Positions 44,562 to 53,174 of a DNA stretch of 64,000 bases are shown in pieces; within the stretch, counting starts at the first letter, position 1, and the number at the start of each line of letters is the position of its first letter. Under the pieces are notes generated by a model. That model saw nothing but the letters and a program-made list of their open reading frames with translations. It made no database searches and was not told the origin of the DNA. The DNA comes from JAAUUE01 sp943370025 (lineage in GTDB: Bacteria > Cyanobacteriota > Cyanobacteriia > Cyanobacteriales > JAAUUE01). Location: positions 1-64,000 of the forward strand of contig CALRPI020000022.1 of assembly GCA_943370025.1 (NCBI GenBank). The letters are read 5' to 3'. Both the position numbers and the translations under genes were made by a program.

Positions 44562-47500
44562 ATGACTATCTCGAACCTAGCCACCCAGTACGATGCCGCC
44601 ACCACCGAAGCCAAGTGGCAGGAATTTTGGGAATCTGAGCAAACCTTCAAAGCCGACCCCAACCATCCCGGTCAGCCCTATTGCGTCGTCATTCCGCCCC
44701 CCAACGTCACCGGGAGCCTGCACATGGGTCATGCCTTCGAGAATGCCCTAATTGATACCTTGGTGCGCTACCAACGGATGCAGGGGCGGAATACCCTGTG
44801 GTTGCCGGGGACAGACCACGCCAGTATTGCAGTCCAAACTATTCTAGAAAAACAACTCAAAGCTGAAGGCAAAACCCGCCAAGAATTAGGTCGGGAGAAA
44901 TTTTTAGAACGGGCTTGGCAGTGGAAGGCAGAATCCGGGGGGACGATCGTTAATCAACTGCGCCGCTTAGGAGTCTCGGTAGATTGGTCACGGGAACGCT
45001 TCACCATGGATGCCGGGTTATCCCAAGCCGTGATTACAGCATTTTGTCAGTTGCACAAAGAAGGTTTAATTTACCGGGGCAATTATTTGGTGAACTGGTG
45101 TCCCGCTTCCCAGTCTGCCGTCTCCGATCTGGAAGTAGAAAACAAAGAAACCGCCGGGAGCCTCTGGCATTTTCGCTATCCCCTCAGCAATGGCACCGGC
45201 TACCTAGAAGTTGCCACCACTCGCCCAGAAACCATGCTGGGAGATACAGCCGTGGCGGTGCATCCAGAGGATGATCGCTACAAAGCATTGATTGGGCAAA
45301 CCATCAAACTGCCAATTATGGGGCGAGAAATTCCCATTATTGGCGATGAACTGGTCGATCGCAAATTTGGTACCGGCTGCGTTAAAGTCACCCCTGCCCA
45401 TGATTTCAACGACTTTGAGATGGGCAAACGCCATAACCTGCCTTTCATTAACATCATGAATCGCGATGGCACTCTGAATGAGAATGCCGGAGAATACCAA
45501 GGGCAAGATCGTTTTGTGGCACGACGGAACGTGATTCAGCGCCTAGAAGCAGAAGGGGTATTGGTAAAAATTGAAGAATATAAACATACGGTTCCCTATA
45601 GCGATCGCGGCAAAGTTCCCGTGGAACCCCTGCTGTCGACCCAATGGTTTGTCAACATCCGTCCCTTAGCTGATAAAACCCTAGAGTTGTTGGATCAAGA
45701 TACGTCTCCTGCCTTTGTCCCCCAGCGCTGGACTAAGGTCTATCGAGATTGGCTGGTGAACCTTAAGGATTGGTGCATTTCTCGGCAATTATGGTGGGGG
45801 CATCAGATTCCAGCTTGGTATGCTGTGAGTGAAACCGAGGGGGAAATTACCGACCAGACTCCGTTTATTGTGGCTGCTAATGCGGAAGAGGCAAGAATAG
45901 AAGCGATCGCGAAATTTGGCACCCAAGTCCAGCTAGAACAAGACCCAGATGTGTTGGATACTTGGTTTTCTGCTGGGTTATGGCCTTTTTCTACGATGGG
46001 CTGGCCCGAAAATACTCAGGATTTAGCGACCTATTACCCAACTACAACTCTAGTCACAGGTTTCGATATTATTTTCTTCTGGGTGGCTCGGATGACCATG
46101 ATGGGGACGTATTTCACGGGTAAGATGCCTTTTGATACGGTCTATATTCATGGCTTGGTGCGGGATGAAAATAATAAAAAAATGTCCAAGTCTTCTAATA
46201 ACGGCATCGATCCCCTAATCCTGATCAAAAAGTATGGTACCGATGCCCTGAGATTTACCCTGATCAAAGAAGTGGCTGGGGCAGGGCAGGATATTCGGAT
46301 TGAATATAACCGGAAAACCGATGAATCTGTCTCTGTAGAAGCCTCCCGAAATTTCACCAACAAGATTTGGAATGCCTCCCGCTTCGTGATGATTAGCCTA
46401 GAGGGGCAGACTCCGGCACAATTGGGATTCCCAGAAATAGATCAGTTGGAGTTGAGCGATCGCTGGATTCTCTCCCGCTACCACCAAGCCATCCAACAAA
46501 CCTCCCAGCAACTAAATAACTATGGTTTTGGCGATGCAGCTAAGGGCTTGTACGAATTTATCTGGGGCGATTTCTGCGACTGGTATATCGAGCTAGTCAA
46601 ATCTCGCCTGCAACCAGAGGCAGAACCAACCTCCAAAAAAGTGGCACAACAGGTCTTAGCACATGTCTTAGAAGGGATGCTCAAGTTACTCCATCCCTTC
46701 ATGCCCCACATCACCGAAGAACTCTGGCACAATCTGGTGCAGCTAGAGGATAAATCCCTATCTTTAGCAGCCTATCCTGCCGTAGCGATCGACCTGATTA
46801 ACCCAGACTTAGAAAATCAATTTGACCTGCTGATCGGCACGATTAGAACTATTCGCAACCTCCGGGCAGATGGAGATGTAAAACCGGGGATTCATGTTCC
46901 GGTAATTCTCCGCAGCGAGAGTATTAAGGAATGTCAGATATTGCGTCAAGGGCAAATTTATATCCAAGACTTGGCAAAAGTTTCTACCCTAGAAATTACG
47001 GAAGTTAATCCTGTAATTAATCATGTAGTTAATAATAATGTGGGTTTGTCTCCAACCCCCCAACCCTTGCTACCAGAAACAGCTCCCCCGCTCAGCATCT
47101 CTGACTCTCCAGTGGTGAATAAACCCCAAACGTGGCTGCTGCTCCCCGCTCTACCTCTATTTTTTATCCTCTTGGTAGCCATCCTCTCTCTATTGGGTTT
47201 GGGGGCAATTTACCAAGTATTGCTGAAGAGCATGGGCAAGCAGCCCCTAATCCAACTAAAATCAATACCTAGTATCTCAGACCCAGCAACAACTGATCTA
47301 TCTCCAGTTCACCCTTCCCAGCAATCTTTGACTGGGGTGGTGGGTACAGTCCAAGTACTGATTCCTTTAGATGGTGTGGTAGATTTAGTAGCATTGCAGT
47401 CTAAGCTAGAGAAGAACCTGAGCAAAACTAAATCAGAAATTGATGCTCTCACAACACGTTTGAGTAATCCTGGTTTCGTGGATAAGGCTAAACCAGAGGT

Positions 47501-47591
47501 GGTGCAAGCCGCCCGGACTGCTTTAGAGGAAGCAGAAAAGCAAGCTGCCATTCTGAGCGATCGCCTATCTAGCCTACCGCCCCTTACTTAA
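44562..47591 (+). CDS. valS: Valyl-tRNA synthetase with an inserted transmembrane segment
   Basis: Class I synthetase charging tRNA-Val, 1009 residues from the ATG at 44562. HIGH motif in PPNVTGSLHMGHAF, KMSKS in NKKMSKSSNNG, editing domain in between, anticodon domain to about 815, and the C-terminal coiled coil (VDLVALQSKLEKNLSKTKSE and on). Unusually, about 95 residues (820-913) lie between the anticodon domain and the coiled coil. They are proline-rich, then a hydrophobic helix (about 857-880, LLLPALPLFFILLVAILSLL), then a polar linker. Cyanobacterial synthetases with an appended membrane domain (CAAD) are known to attach to thylakoids. This insert has one helix, not the usual CAAD pair, so its origin is open. 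Confidence 0.95.
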   Translation: MTISNLATQYDAATTEAKWQEFWESEQTFKADPNHPGQPYCVVIPPPNVTGSLHMGHAFENALIDTLVRYQRMQGRNTLWLPGTDHASIAVQTILEKQLKAEGKTRQELGREKFLERAWQWKAESGGTIVNQLRRLGVSVDWSRERFTMDAGLSQAVITAFCQLHKEGLIYRGNYLVNWCPASQSAVSDLEVENKETAGSLWHFRYPLSNGTGYLEVATTRPETMLGDTAVAVHPEDDRYKALIGQTIKLPIMGREIPIIGDELVDRKFGTGCVKVTPAHDFNDFEMGKRHNLPFINIMNRDGTLNENAGEYQGQDRFVARRNVIQRLEAEGVLVKIEEYKHTVPYSDRGKVPVEPLLSTQWFVNIRPLADKTLELLDQDTSPAFVPQRWTKVYRDWLVNLKDWCISRQLWWGHQIPAWYAVSETEGEITDQTPFIVAANAEEARIEAIAKFGTQVQLEQDPDVLDTWFSAGLWPFSTMGWPENTQDLATYYPTTTLVTGFDIIFFWVARMTMMGTYFTGKMPFDTVYIHGLVRDENNKKMSKSSNNGIDPLILIKKYGTDALRFTLIKEVAGAGQDIRIEYNRKTDESVSVEASRNFTNKIWNASRFVMISLEGQTPAQLGFPEIDQLELSDRWILSRYHQAIQQTSQQLNNYGFGDAAKGLYEFIWGDFCDWYIELVKSRLQPEAEPTSKKVAQQVLAHVLEGMLKLLHPFMPHITEELWHNLVQLEDKSLSLAAYPAVAIDLINPDLENQFDLLIGTIRTIRNLRADGDVKPGIHVPVILRSESIKECQILRQGQIYIQDLAKVSTLEITEVNPVINHVVNNNVGLSPTPQPLLPETAPPLSISDSPVVNKPQTWLLLPALPLFFILLVAILSLLGLGAIYQVLLKSMGKQPLIQLKSIPSISDPATTDLSPVHPSQQSLTGVVGTVQVLIPLDGVVDLVALQSKLEKNLSKTKSEIDALTTRLSNPGFVDKAKPEVVQAARTALEEAEKQAAILSDRLSSLPPLT

Positions 47592-47619
47592 CCCTTAACC
47601 CTATTTTCAATCGTTTGCC

Positions 47620-48054
47620 ATGCTACACCTGGCGCAAGTACAACAAAATCAGATTTCAGATGAGCCAGAATTGAGGATCCTTGCCACCCAAGAGTCCGAA
47701 AGTTCTTGGGTTTTACTCACGAAGGAAAAAATTCTGCCAAGCCCCCACAGTAAGGGATTGAGCGAGGGTTTATTGGTTTTAGTAGAAACCAATGATCACG
47801 ATGATCAACAGGATATTGCGAGTATCCGGTCTGCCAAAAATTGGGTGTTAGATTTCGTAGAGAAGTATTTGACCCTAGGCATCACTCCTAGTTTCCTGCA
47901 ACAGGAAGCAGAACGAGTCGAGGAGTGGCGGCAAGAGCTAACCCTGCAAAGCCAAGACCTAGGACGCAGACAATGGGAAATGGAAGCTCGGCGCGAACAA
48001 ATTCAAGCCCTAGAAGAAGAGATTAAGCGCAAACAAGAGGAATCTGATAATTAA
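47620..48054 (+). CDS. Conserved cyanobacterial protein with coiled-coil C-terminus
   Basis: A 144-residue protein, soluble. The first 100 residues are mixed (LRILATQESESSWVLLTKEK, NWVLDFVEKYLTLGITPSFL); the last 45 form a charged coiled coil (EEWRQELTLQSQDLGRRQWE, ALEEEIKRKQEE). It follows valS by 28 bases and may share its transcript. I recognise it only as a conserved hypothetical of cyanobacteria. Confidence 0.7.
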   Translation: MLHLAQVQQNQISDEPELRILATQESESSWVLLTKEKILPSPHSKGLSEGLLVLVETNDHDDQQDIASIRSAKNWVLDFVEKYLTLGITPSFLQQEAERVEEWRQELTLQSQDLGRRQWEMEARREQIQALEEEIKRKQEESDN

Positions 48055-48106
48055 AATTAAAGGTGTTATAGCGTTTTTCCTGTATAGCGATCGCCAAGCT
48101 GTCTGT

Positions 48107-48141
48107 GTAGTGGAACCCCCATAAAGCGAGGGTTCTACTAC
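48107..48141 (+). terminator. Hairpin after the coiled-coil gene
   Basis: GTAGTGGAACCC and GGGTTCTACTAC pair with one mismatch around CCATAAAGCGA, 53 bases after the stop codon. No T-tract. Confidence 0.4.
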
Positions 48142-48233
48142 GCTAATTAGCCTCAGAACCTTGGCGGTTAATATATTGGTGTAGTCATGGCGACAAAAAC
48201 TAGAGATAATGCAAAGATAGGCAAAAATTCATG

Positions 48234-48322
48234 TAGAGATCCTAAATGATTTCATCCGCCTGCGGTGGGTGAAATCATTTCCCAGAAGCAATTTAACTTC
48301 GTAAATGATTTAGTATCTCTAT
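48234..48322. mobile_element. MITE-like element with TAGAGATCCTAAAT ends
   Basis: TAGAGATCCTAAATGATT and AAATGATTTAGTATCTCTA are inverted ends. An inner hairpin reads GATTTCATCC...GGGTGAAATC. The ends resemble the TATAGCAATCCTAAAT family but differ in the first bases, so it is either a subfamily or a separate element. Confidence 0.6.
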
Positions 48323-48407
48323 AGTATTAATAAAAAAGTGGTGAGGCTCCTCAGTGCGGCGGCTCTTCACCGGATAAATATTTACATTTGGTTACATTTT
48401 TAAGATT

Positions 48408-49823
48408 ATGCAAAGACATAGATCAGTACTAGTATTTGTGATTGTTCTGGTGGCGGTGGCGATCGCTGTCATCATCAAAATTCCGCCACGGCTAGGTCTA
48501 GACCTGCGAGGTGGCTCTCAGCTAACGATTCAAGTTAAAACCACCGATCAAATCCGAGAAATTACAGCGGAAAGGCTGCAAGATGTCTTGAAAATCATTG
48601 AAAACCGGGTGAACGGCTTGGGAGTCTCCGAGGCAGTAGTGCAAACTGCTGGGGAAGATCAAATATCTGTGCAACTACCGGGAGTCAACGATCCCACCCA
48701 AGCAGAGCGGGTTTTGGGGGGAACCGCCCAGCTAGAATTTCGCAAGCAAAAGCCCGGCACCGAGGCACAGTTTCAGATCGAACTCCAACTCCGCCAACAA
48801 CTCCAAGCCGAGCAAGCAGTCCTCAAAGCTGGGGGTGGCGATCCAGAGGCTGTGAAGAAGAACCAGGAATCTTTGAATCGCAGCAACGAAGCGATTAAGA
48901 ATCTCTTTGAAGTGACGGGATTTACCGGAAAAAACCTCCGGGATGCCAGACCCCAACCAACTCCTGCCAATGGCTGGCAGGTTTCCCTGAGTTTCGACGA
49001 TGAGGGCGCAAAATTATTTGCCGACCTAACTAAGGACTTGGCGGGAACCGGCAGAAGTATTGGGATTTTTCTCGATAACTTCCTGATTAGTTATCCCAAC
49101 GTGGGGGCAGAGTTTGCCCAATCGGGGATTACGGGAGGCGGGGCGACAATTTTTGGTGAGTTCTTTACAGCTCAAAGTTCTAACGAACTGTCGGTACAAT
49201 TGCGGGGCGGGGCTTTACCTCTGCCGGTAGAGATTATTGAAAACCGGACAGTGGGAGCTAGTTTAGGGCAGGATAGTATCAACAGTAGTATTAATGCGGC
49301 GCTGGGGGGCACGTTCCTGGTCTTGGTATTTATGGCAGTTTATTACCGCTTGCCGGGGGTGATTGCCAACTGTGCCTTGATTATCTACACCCTGCTCACC
49401 TACGCGGTCACGGTATTAATTGGAGTCACCCTCACCCTGCCGGGAATTGCGGGTTTTATCCTGAGTATTGGCATGGCGGTGGATGCCAATGTGTTGATTT
49501 TTGAGCGGACGAGGGAAGAACTGCGGGATGGGAAGACGCTTTATCGATCGGTAGAATCTGGCTTCTATCGAGCTTTTTCCAGTATTTTGGATGGCAATGT
49601 GACCACCGTTATTGCCTGTGCGGCTCTATTCTGGTTGGGGACGGGCTTGGTGAAGGGGTTTGCCCTGACTCTAGCGATCGGGGTGGTGATCAGTATGTTT
49701 ACAGCAATCACCTGTACTCGAACTTTCATGCTCCTGCTAGTTTTGGGTATGCCTAGCCTGAAACAAAATCCAGAACTTTTTGCTCCCAATGTTAATCAAA
49801 AAGTAGTGGCACTAGAGAAGTGA
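48408..49823 (+). CDS. secD: Protein translocase subunit SecD
   Basis: Helps the Sec translocon move proteins across the plasma and thylakoid membranes, using the proton gradient. 471 residues: an N-terminal helix (about 5-22), LGLDLRGGSQLTIQVK, a periplasmic (P1) domain, and five C-terminal helices from about 290 with INAALGGTFLVLVFMAVYYR and GMAVDANVLIFERTREELRDG. Followed by secF 106 bases downstream. Length is typical for cyanobacteria, shorter than E. coli SecD. Confidence 0.96.
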   Translation: MQRHRSVLVFVIVLVAVAIAVIIKIPPRLGLDLRGGSQLTIQVKTTDQIREITAERLQDVLKIIENRVNGLGVSEAVVQTAGEDQISVQLPGVNDPTQAERVLGGTAQLEFRKQKPGTEAQFQIELQLRQQLQAEQAVLKAGGGDPEAVKKNQESLNRSNEAIKNLFEVTGFTGKNLRDARPQPTPANGWQVSLSFDDEGAKLFADLTKDLAGTGRSIGIFLDNFLISYPNVGAEFAQSGITGGGATIFGEFFTAQSSNELSVQLRGGALPLPVEIIENRTVGASLGQDSINSSINAALGGTFLVLVFMAVYYRLPGVIANCALIIYTLLTYAVTVLIGVTLTLPGIAGFILSIGMAVDANVLIFERTREELRDGKTLYRSVESGFYRAFSSILDGNVTTVIACAALFWLGTGLVKGFALTLAIGVVISMFTAITCTRTFMLLLVLGMPSLKQNPELFAPNVNQKVVALEK

Positions 49824-49824
49824 A

Positions 49825-49851
49825 AATATCTCCGGCGGTGCCGGGGATATT
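49825..49851 (+). terminator. Hairpin between secD and secF
   Basis: AATATCTCCGGC and GCCGGGGATATT pair around GGT, starting right after the secD stop codon (49821-49823). It may reduce readthrough or stabilise the upstream message; secF lacks a promoter I can see, so readthrough is expected. Confidence 0.45.
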
Positions 49852-49929
49852 GACTCAGAAATTATTATTCTAGAAACTAATCAAAATGAATCAAAATGTT
49901 AATCAAGAAGCTGCAAAGTGGGGGGAATT

Positions 49930-50898
49930 ATGAGAATTAATGTGATTAAGCAGCGCAATCTCTGGTGGATTATCTCTTCGGTAGTTATTCTTAGTGGGAT
50001 TGTCTCGATGATTATTTCTTGGACTCGCCCTGATATTGGTGCGCCCCTGAGACCGGGCTTAGATTTTATTGGTGGCACAAAATTACAGGTAGAACTAGAC
50101 TGCTCTGTAGCCAAAAACTGCGATCGCCCCATTAACCTTAATGTTGTTCGTCAGTTGATGGAAGACCAAGGACTAGGCGGCAGCACAATTCAAATTATTG
50201 GAGACAAGCAACAGGGTTTAACGATTAGAGCCAAGACTCTGGATGTGGAGCAACGGAACAAGCTCCAAGCAGCCCTAAAAGAAAAACTGGGGACTTTTGA
50301 CCCAAAATCTACCCAAATTTCCACCGTGGGTCCCACTTTAGGTAAGCAGATTTTCATTGCTGGAGCTTTAGCGATTATTGTTTCCTTTGCGGGAATTTTG
50401 ATTTATTTAACGATCCGGTTCCAGTTTGACTATGCCTTCTTTGCCTTTGTGGCACTGTTCCATGATGTGTTTATTACCGTGGGGATTTTCTCCATGCTAG
50501 GGTTGGCTTTTGGCATTGAGGTAGATAGCTTATTTGTGGTGGCAATTCTGACGATTATTGGTTTCTCGGTCAATGATACGGTGGTGATCTATGATCGCGT
50601 CCGGGAGGTGCTGAGCCTCAACCCTGATGACCCGATTGGCCAGATAGTTGATGATGCAGTGAATCAGACCCTGAGTCGATCGATCAATACCACCTTCACC
50701 ACCATGCTCCCTCTGTTTGCCATTTATCTTTTTGGCGGCGAAACCCTAAAGAACTTTGCCTTAGCATTGATCATTGGCTTTATCGCTGGGGCTTATTCCA
50801 GTATTTTCATTGCCAGCACGCTCCTCGCTTGGTGGCGAGAAAGTCACCCGGTGGAAGCACCCAAGCCCAAGGTAGTTAAACCTTCTGAGCAGGTATAA
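49930..50898 (+). CDS. secF: Protein translocase subunit SecF
   Basis: Partner of SecD in the Sec accessory complex. 322 residues from the ATG at 49930, which has GGGGGAA upstream; the ATG at 49918 is less well placed. The first helix lies at about 12-30, then RPGLDFIGGTKLQVELDC, a small extracytoplasmic domain and five helices, with GFSVNDTVVIYDRVRE and SINTTFTTMLPLFAIYLFGG characteristic of SecF. Followed 26 bases downstream by a small membrane-protein gene. Confidence 0.96.
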   Translation: MRINVIKQRNLWWIISSVVILSGIVSMIISWTRPDIGAPLRPGLDFIGGTKLQVELDCSVAKNCDRPINLNVVRQLMEDQGLGGSTIQIIGDKQQGLTIRAKTLDVEQRNKLQAALKEKLGTFDPKSTQISTVGPTLGKQIFIAGALAIIVSFAGILIYLTIRFQFDYAFFAFVALFHDVFITVGIFSMLGLAFGIEVDSLFVVAILTIIGFSVNDTVVIYDRVREVLSLNPDDPIGQIVDDAVNQTLSRSINTTFTTMLPLFAIYLFGGETLKNFALALIIGFIAGAYSSIFIASTLLAWWRESHPVEAPKPKVVKPSEQV

Positions 50899-50924
50899 GA
50901 TGATCCCACTAGAGGGAAATTGTT

Positions 50925-51344
50925 ATGGATGAGCCACAGGATTTTTTGGGGAGTAGGGGTAAGTCTGATCTGGAGGCAAGTCTTGATCCCCAACTGGTCA
51001 ACCAGATGCAAAAGCTACATCAATTAACTGTCTATGGTCGATGGTTTTTTGTCATATTCCTGTGGTTGTCGATCGCTCCTTGGAGTTTATGGAAACTGCG
51101 CGCAGAGATTGCCCTAGGGCAAGATTATTTTACTTGGGTCTTGGTGCGGTACACGATCGTCTATAATCGCCTGCCTATTTTTGCCCTAGGCTTTTGTGTG
51201 GCGATGACTACAGCGGTGCTCGTCTGGCAGAGCCGGAATATTTTATTTGGACTCCCCAAGACGGAAAAACAGCGTCTTCTGCAACAGGTAATAAAAATCT
51301 CCCAGCAGGGAAAGTCTCATCCCCTCTGGAAGTTTATTCAGTAG
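50925..51344 (+). CDS. Small membrane protein downstream of secF
   Basis: A 139-residue protein with two hydrophobic helices (about 39-58, WFFVIFLWLSIAPWSLWKL, and about 84-103, LPIFALGFCVAMTTAVLVWQ). It starts 26 bases after secF, so it is probably in the secDF operon. I recall similar conserved genes after secF in other cyanobacteria, with unknown function. An assembly or Sec-related role is only suggested by position. Confidence 0.75.
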   Translation: MDEPQDFLGSRGKSDLEASLDPQLVNQMQKLHQLTVYGRWFFVIFLWLSIAPWSLWKLRAEIALGQDYFTWVLVRYTIVYNRLPIFALGFCVAMTTAVLVWQSRNILFGLPKTEKQRLLQQVIKISQQGKSHPLWKFIQ

Positions 51345-51498
51345 CGATCGTCCCTAATCTCACCACGTCACAAATCACTGCGAATATTAGCTAGAATGTT
51401 GTAGTGCCACAATTGATAGGCGATCGCTCAAATTAATAAGCGCAAATGATTATATTACAGACAATTTGCAAGAATATACTAACTTAGACTCTGAGTAT

Positions 51499-51726
51499 AT
51501 GAATATCAAGCTAGATTTGCCCAATCTATTAGAGCAAGAGTTATCTTTGGAAGCTACAAGGCTAAATGTATCTCTTTCTGATTATATTCTCAAGGTGTTG
51601 ATGCTGAGACGAGATTGGTTAGAGGAAGTGGAAGAGGCTGAAGACTTGGCAGATGCTAAAATTGCTTTACTGGAAGATGGCTTTATCCCTTTGACAGATG
51701 TTAAAAGGGAATTAGGAATTAGCTAG
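51499..51726 (+). CDS. Antitoxin of a RelBE/ParDE-type pair
   Basis: A 75-residue protein from the ATG at 51499 (MNIKLDLPNLLEQELSLEAT). It has a ribbon-helix-helix-like N-terminus and an acidic C-terminal part (DWLEEVEEAEDLADAKIALL) as in toxin-binding tails. A TTG 33 bases upstream extends the frame but has no ribosome binding site. The stop codon directly abuts the toxin start, with no intervening base. Confidence 0.82.
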   Translation: MNIKLDLPNLLEQELSLEATRLNVSLSDYILKVLMLRRDWLEEVEEAEDLADAKIALLEDGFIPLTDVKRELGIS

Positions 51727-51987
51727 ATGTCATACGAAGTTGGGTTTAAGCCTTCTGCTTTGCGAGAAGTTCGGAAATTGGATGAGGTTACACGCAAGGC
51801 TATTATTTCAGAAGTTGAGTTGCTTGCTGATAATCCGCGTCCTGATGGTTGTAAGAAGCTAAAGGGAGAGAGTAATTTATATAGGATTCGGGTTTTAGGT
51901 AATTATCGTGTTGTTTATGAAATACAGGATCGGCGGTTGATTGTTACTGTTGTTAAGGTTGGTCATCGGCGAGATGTGTATAAGTAG
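51727..51987 (+). CDS. RelE/ParE-family toxin
   Basis: An 86-residue mRNA interferase of the RelE type: YEVGFKPSALREVRKLDEVT, KLKGESNLYRIRVLGNYRVV and YEIQDRRLIVTVVKVGHRRD. The RIRVLGNYRVVY stretch and the C-terminal VGHRRDVY carry the residues typical of the RNA-cleaving site. Starts directly after the antitoxin stop. Confidence 0.92.
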   Translation: MSYEVGFKPSALREVRKLDEVTRKAIISEVELLADNPRPDGCKKLKGESNLYRIRVLGNYRVVYEIQDRRLIVTVVKVGHRRDVYK

Positions 51988-52068
51988 CGATCGCCTCTAA
52001 TCTCGAAAAGCTAATAATTTCTCATATCTCTTCTTGAATTTATTTGATTTGCAAATAACTTGATCTTG

Positions 52069-53064
52069 TTATGCTACAGACTGAGATTTTATCCTAGATG
52101 TTTGAGGCTTTCTTGTGTGATTTTTCCAATCTTCTACTGTTTTTCTGAATAGCCAACAATCTAAGGAAGTATCATCTACAAAGCCACGCAGTTCTGGATC
52201 AATCCAAATATGCAAAAGATCATTGCAGCCTATATTTTTAGCTGCTTGTTCAATATCTTGCCATTGTTGGATAAAGTTTTCCGCCCAAGATTTCTTATTG
52301 GTTACAGAGCGAACAAACTCTAGCCCTGCTTCGATCATTCTTTTTCCATTTGTACCACGAGCATTTATTGGTTCCCAGAAAATGACTTCAGGTTCAAATT
52401 TCATCACCTCCTGTAACAAATTTTGAAAATCTTGTAATTGCATTGTTGGTGGGGTGGGGGCGATCGCCACATATAACTTTATTCCCGCTTCATATCCCTT
52501 CATCATGGATTTGTAACGGTCAGATGGAAGGGGAGCTGCGGGTTCAATTTTACGGCTAAGTTCATCATCAAGCATGGGCAAACTCATACCAACAGTTACA
52601 TTAGGCGATCGCAAAATGTCTATATCATTTATCCATAGAGGGCTACGAGTCAAAATCCGTACTCTTTTGTCATATTTGAGTAATACTTCGACAACTTGCC
52701 GAGTGATTGTTGCGGTTCGATGATTTTGGTAAGGGTCGGTTCCAGAACAGAGCATGACGACTCCTTGCCCTGATTCTGTCGTTTTCCAAGTTCTTTTACG
52801 ACTAAGAGTTTCTTCTAGTTGTTCGGCAATACCTTCACGGACAAAGAGATATTTCCCCCAGTCCATTTGGGGATTATCAACGCCCTTGAGTGATAGCTGT
52901 GCTTGTCTGGTTCTGATCACTGGGGTTGAGGGGACATAACAAAATGTGCATCCATGCAAACAACCAGAAGCAACGTTAATCACGTAGTCACATAGTCCTT
53001 TTTTTCTTAGTGCGCTTTCCTGTAGAGGACTAGCGACAGTTTCAGTGCCTCTTACAGTATCCAT
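52069..53064 (-). CDS. Three-Cys radical SAM protein, SplB-like, next to TcmP
   Basis: A 331-residue radical SAM protein from the ATG at 53064 (MDTVRGTETVASPLQESALR); a TTG nine bases upstream is an alternative. The iron-sulphur ligands are in SGCLHGCTFCYVP (C-x3-C-x2-C). Further motifs are MLCSGTDPYQNHRTATITRQ, RVRILTRSP and VTVGMSLPMLDDELSRKIEP, as in the COG1533 (spore photoproduct lyase-like) group. The reaction is unknown. It diverges from a TcmP-like gene, 110 bases away. TcmP proteins are named for occurring with a three-cysteine-motif protein, so the pair probably acts together. Confidence 0.85.
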   Translation of the reverse strand: MDTVRGTETVASPLQESALRKKGLCDYVINVASGCLHGCTFCYVPSTPVIRTRQAQLSLKGVDNPQMDWGKYLFVREGIAEQLEETLSRKRTWKTTESGQGVVMLCSGTDPYQNHRTATITRQVVEVLLKYDKRVRILTRSPLWINDIDILRSPNVTVGMSLPMLDDELSRKIEPAAPLPSDRYKSMMKGYEAGIKLYVAIAPTPPTMQLQDFQNLLQEVMKFEPEVIFWEPINARGTNGKRMIEAGLEFVRSVTNKKSWAENFIQQWQDIEQAAKNIGCNDLLHIWIDPELRGFVDDTSLDCWLFRKTVEDWKNHTRKPQTSRIKSQSVA

Positions 53065-53117
53065 AAAAAACAAACCTTAGATATTTGAAAGTTGTAGAAA
53101 AAACTTTAATATGACTG

Positions 53118-53137
53118 TATAGTACACTATAGTACAC
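53118..53137. promoter_or_regulatory. Tandem TATAGTACAC repeat in the divergent promoter region
   Basis: Two exact copies of TATAGTACAC in direct tandem followed by TAG. They lie midway between the start codons of the radical SAM gene (53064) and the TcmP-like gene (53175). The position suits a shared operator or promoter for the divergent pair; there is no evidence for the regulator. Confidence 0.5.
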
Positions 53138-53174
53138 TAGAAAAAACTATGTTGACAATGTTGGGGAAGTAAAA

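Larger units (their letters stand above)
48055..48407. other. Spacer before secD with two hairpins
   Basis: No gene is seen. A hairpin at 48107-48141 (GTAGTGGAACCC and GGGTTCTACTAC) may end the valS transcript. A MITE-like element occupies 48234-48322. The promoter of secD probably lies between 48323 and 48400 but no clear -10/-35 pair was found. Confidence 0.6.

Noticed and set aside
44562..47591. Canonical CAAD membrane domain in ValRS
   Set aside because: CAAD has two hydrophobic helices with a conserved linker; only one helix is present and the flanking sequence does not match, so I describe it as an unassigned insert.
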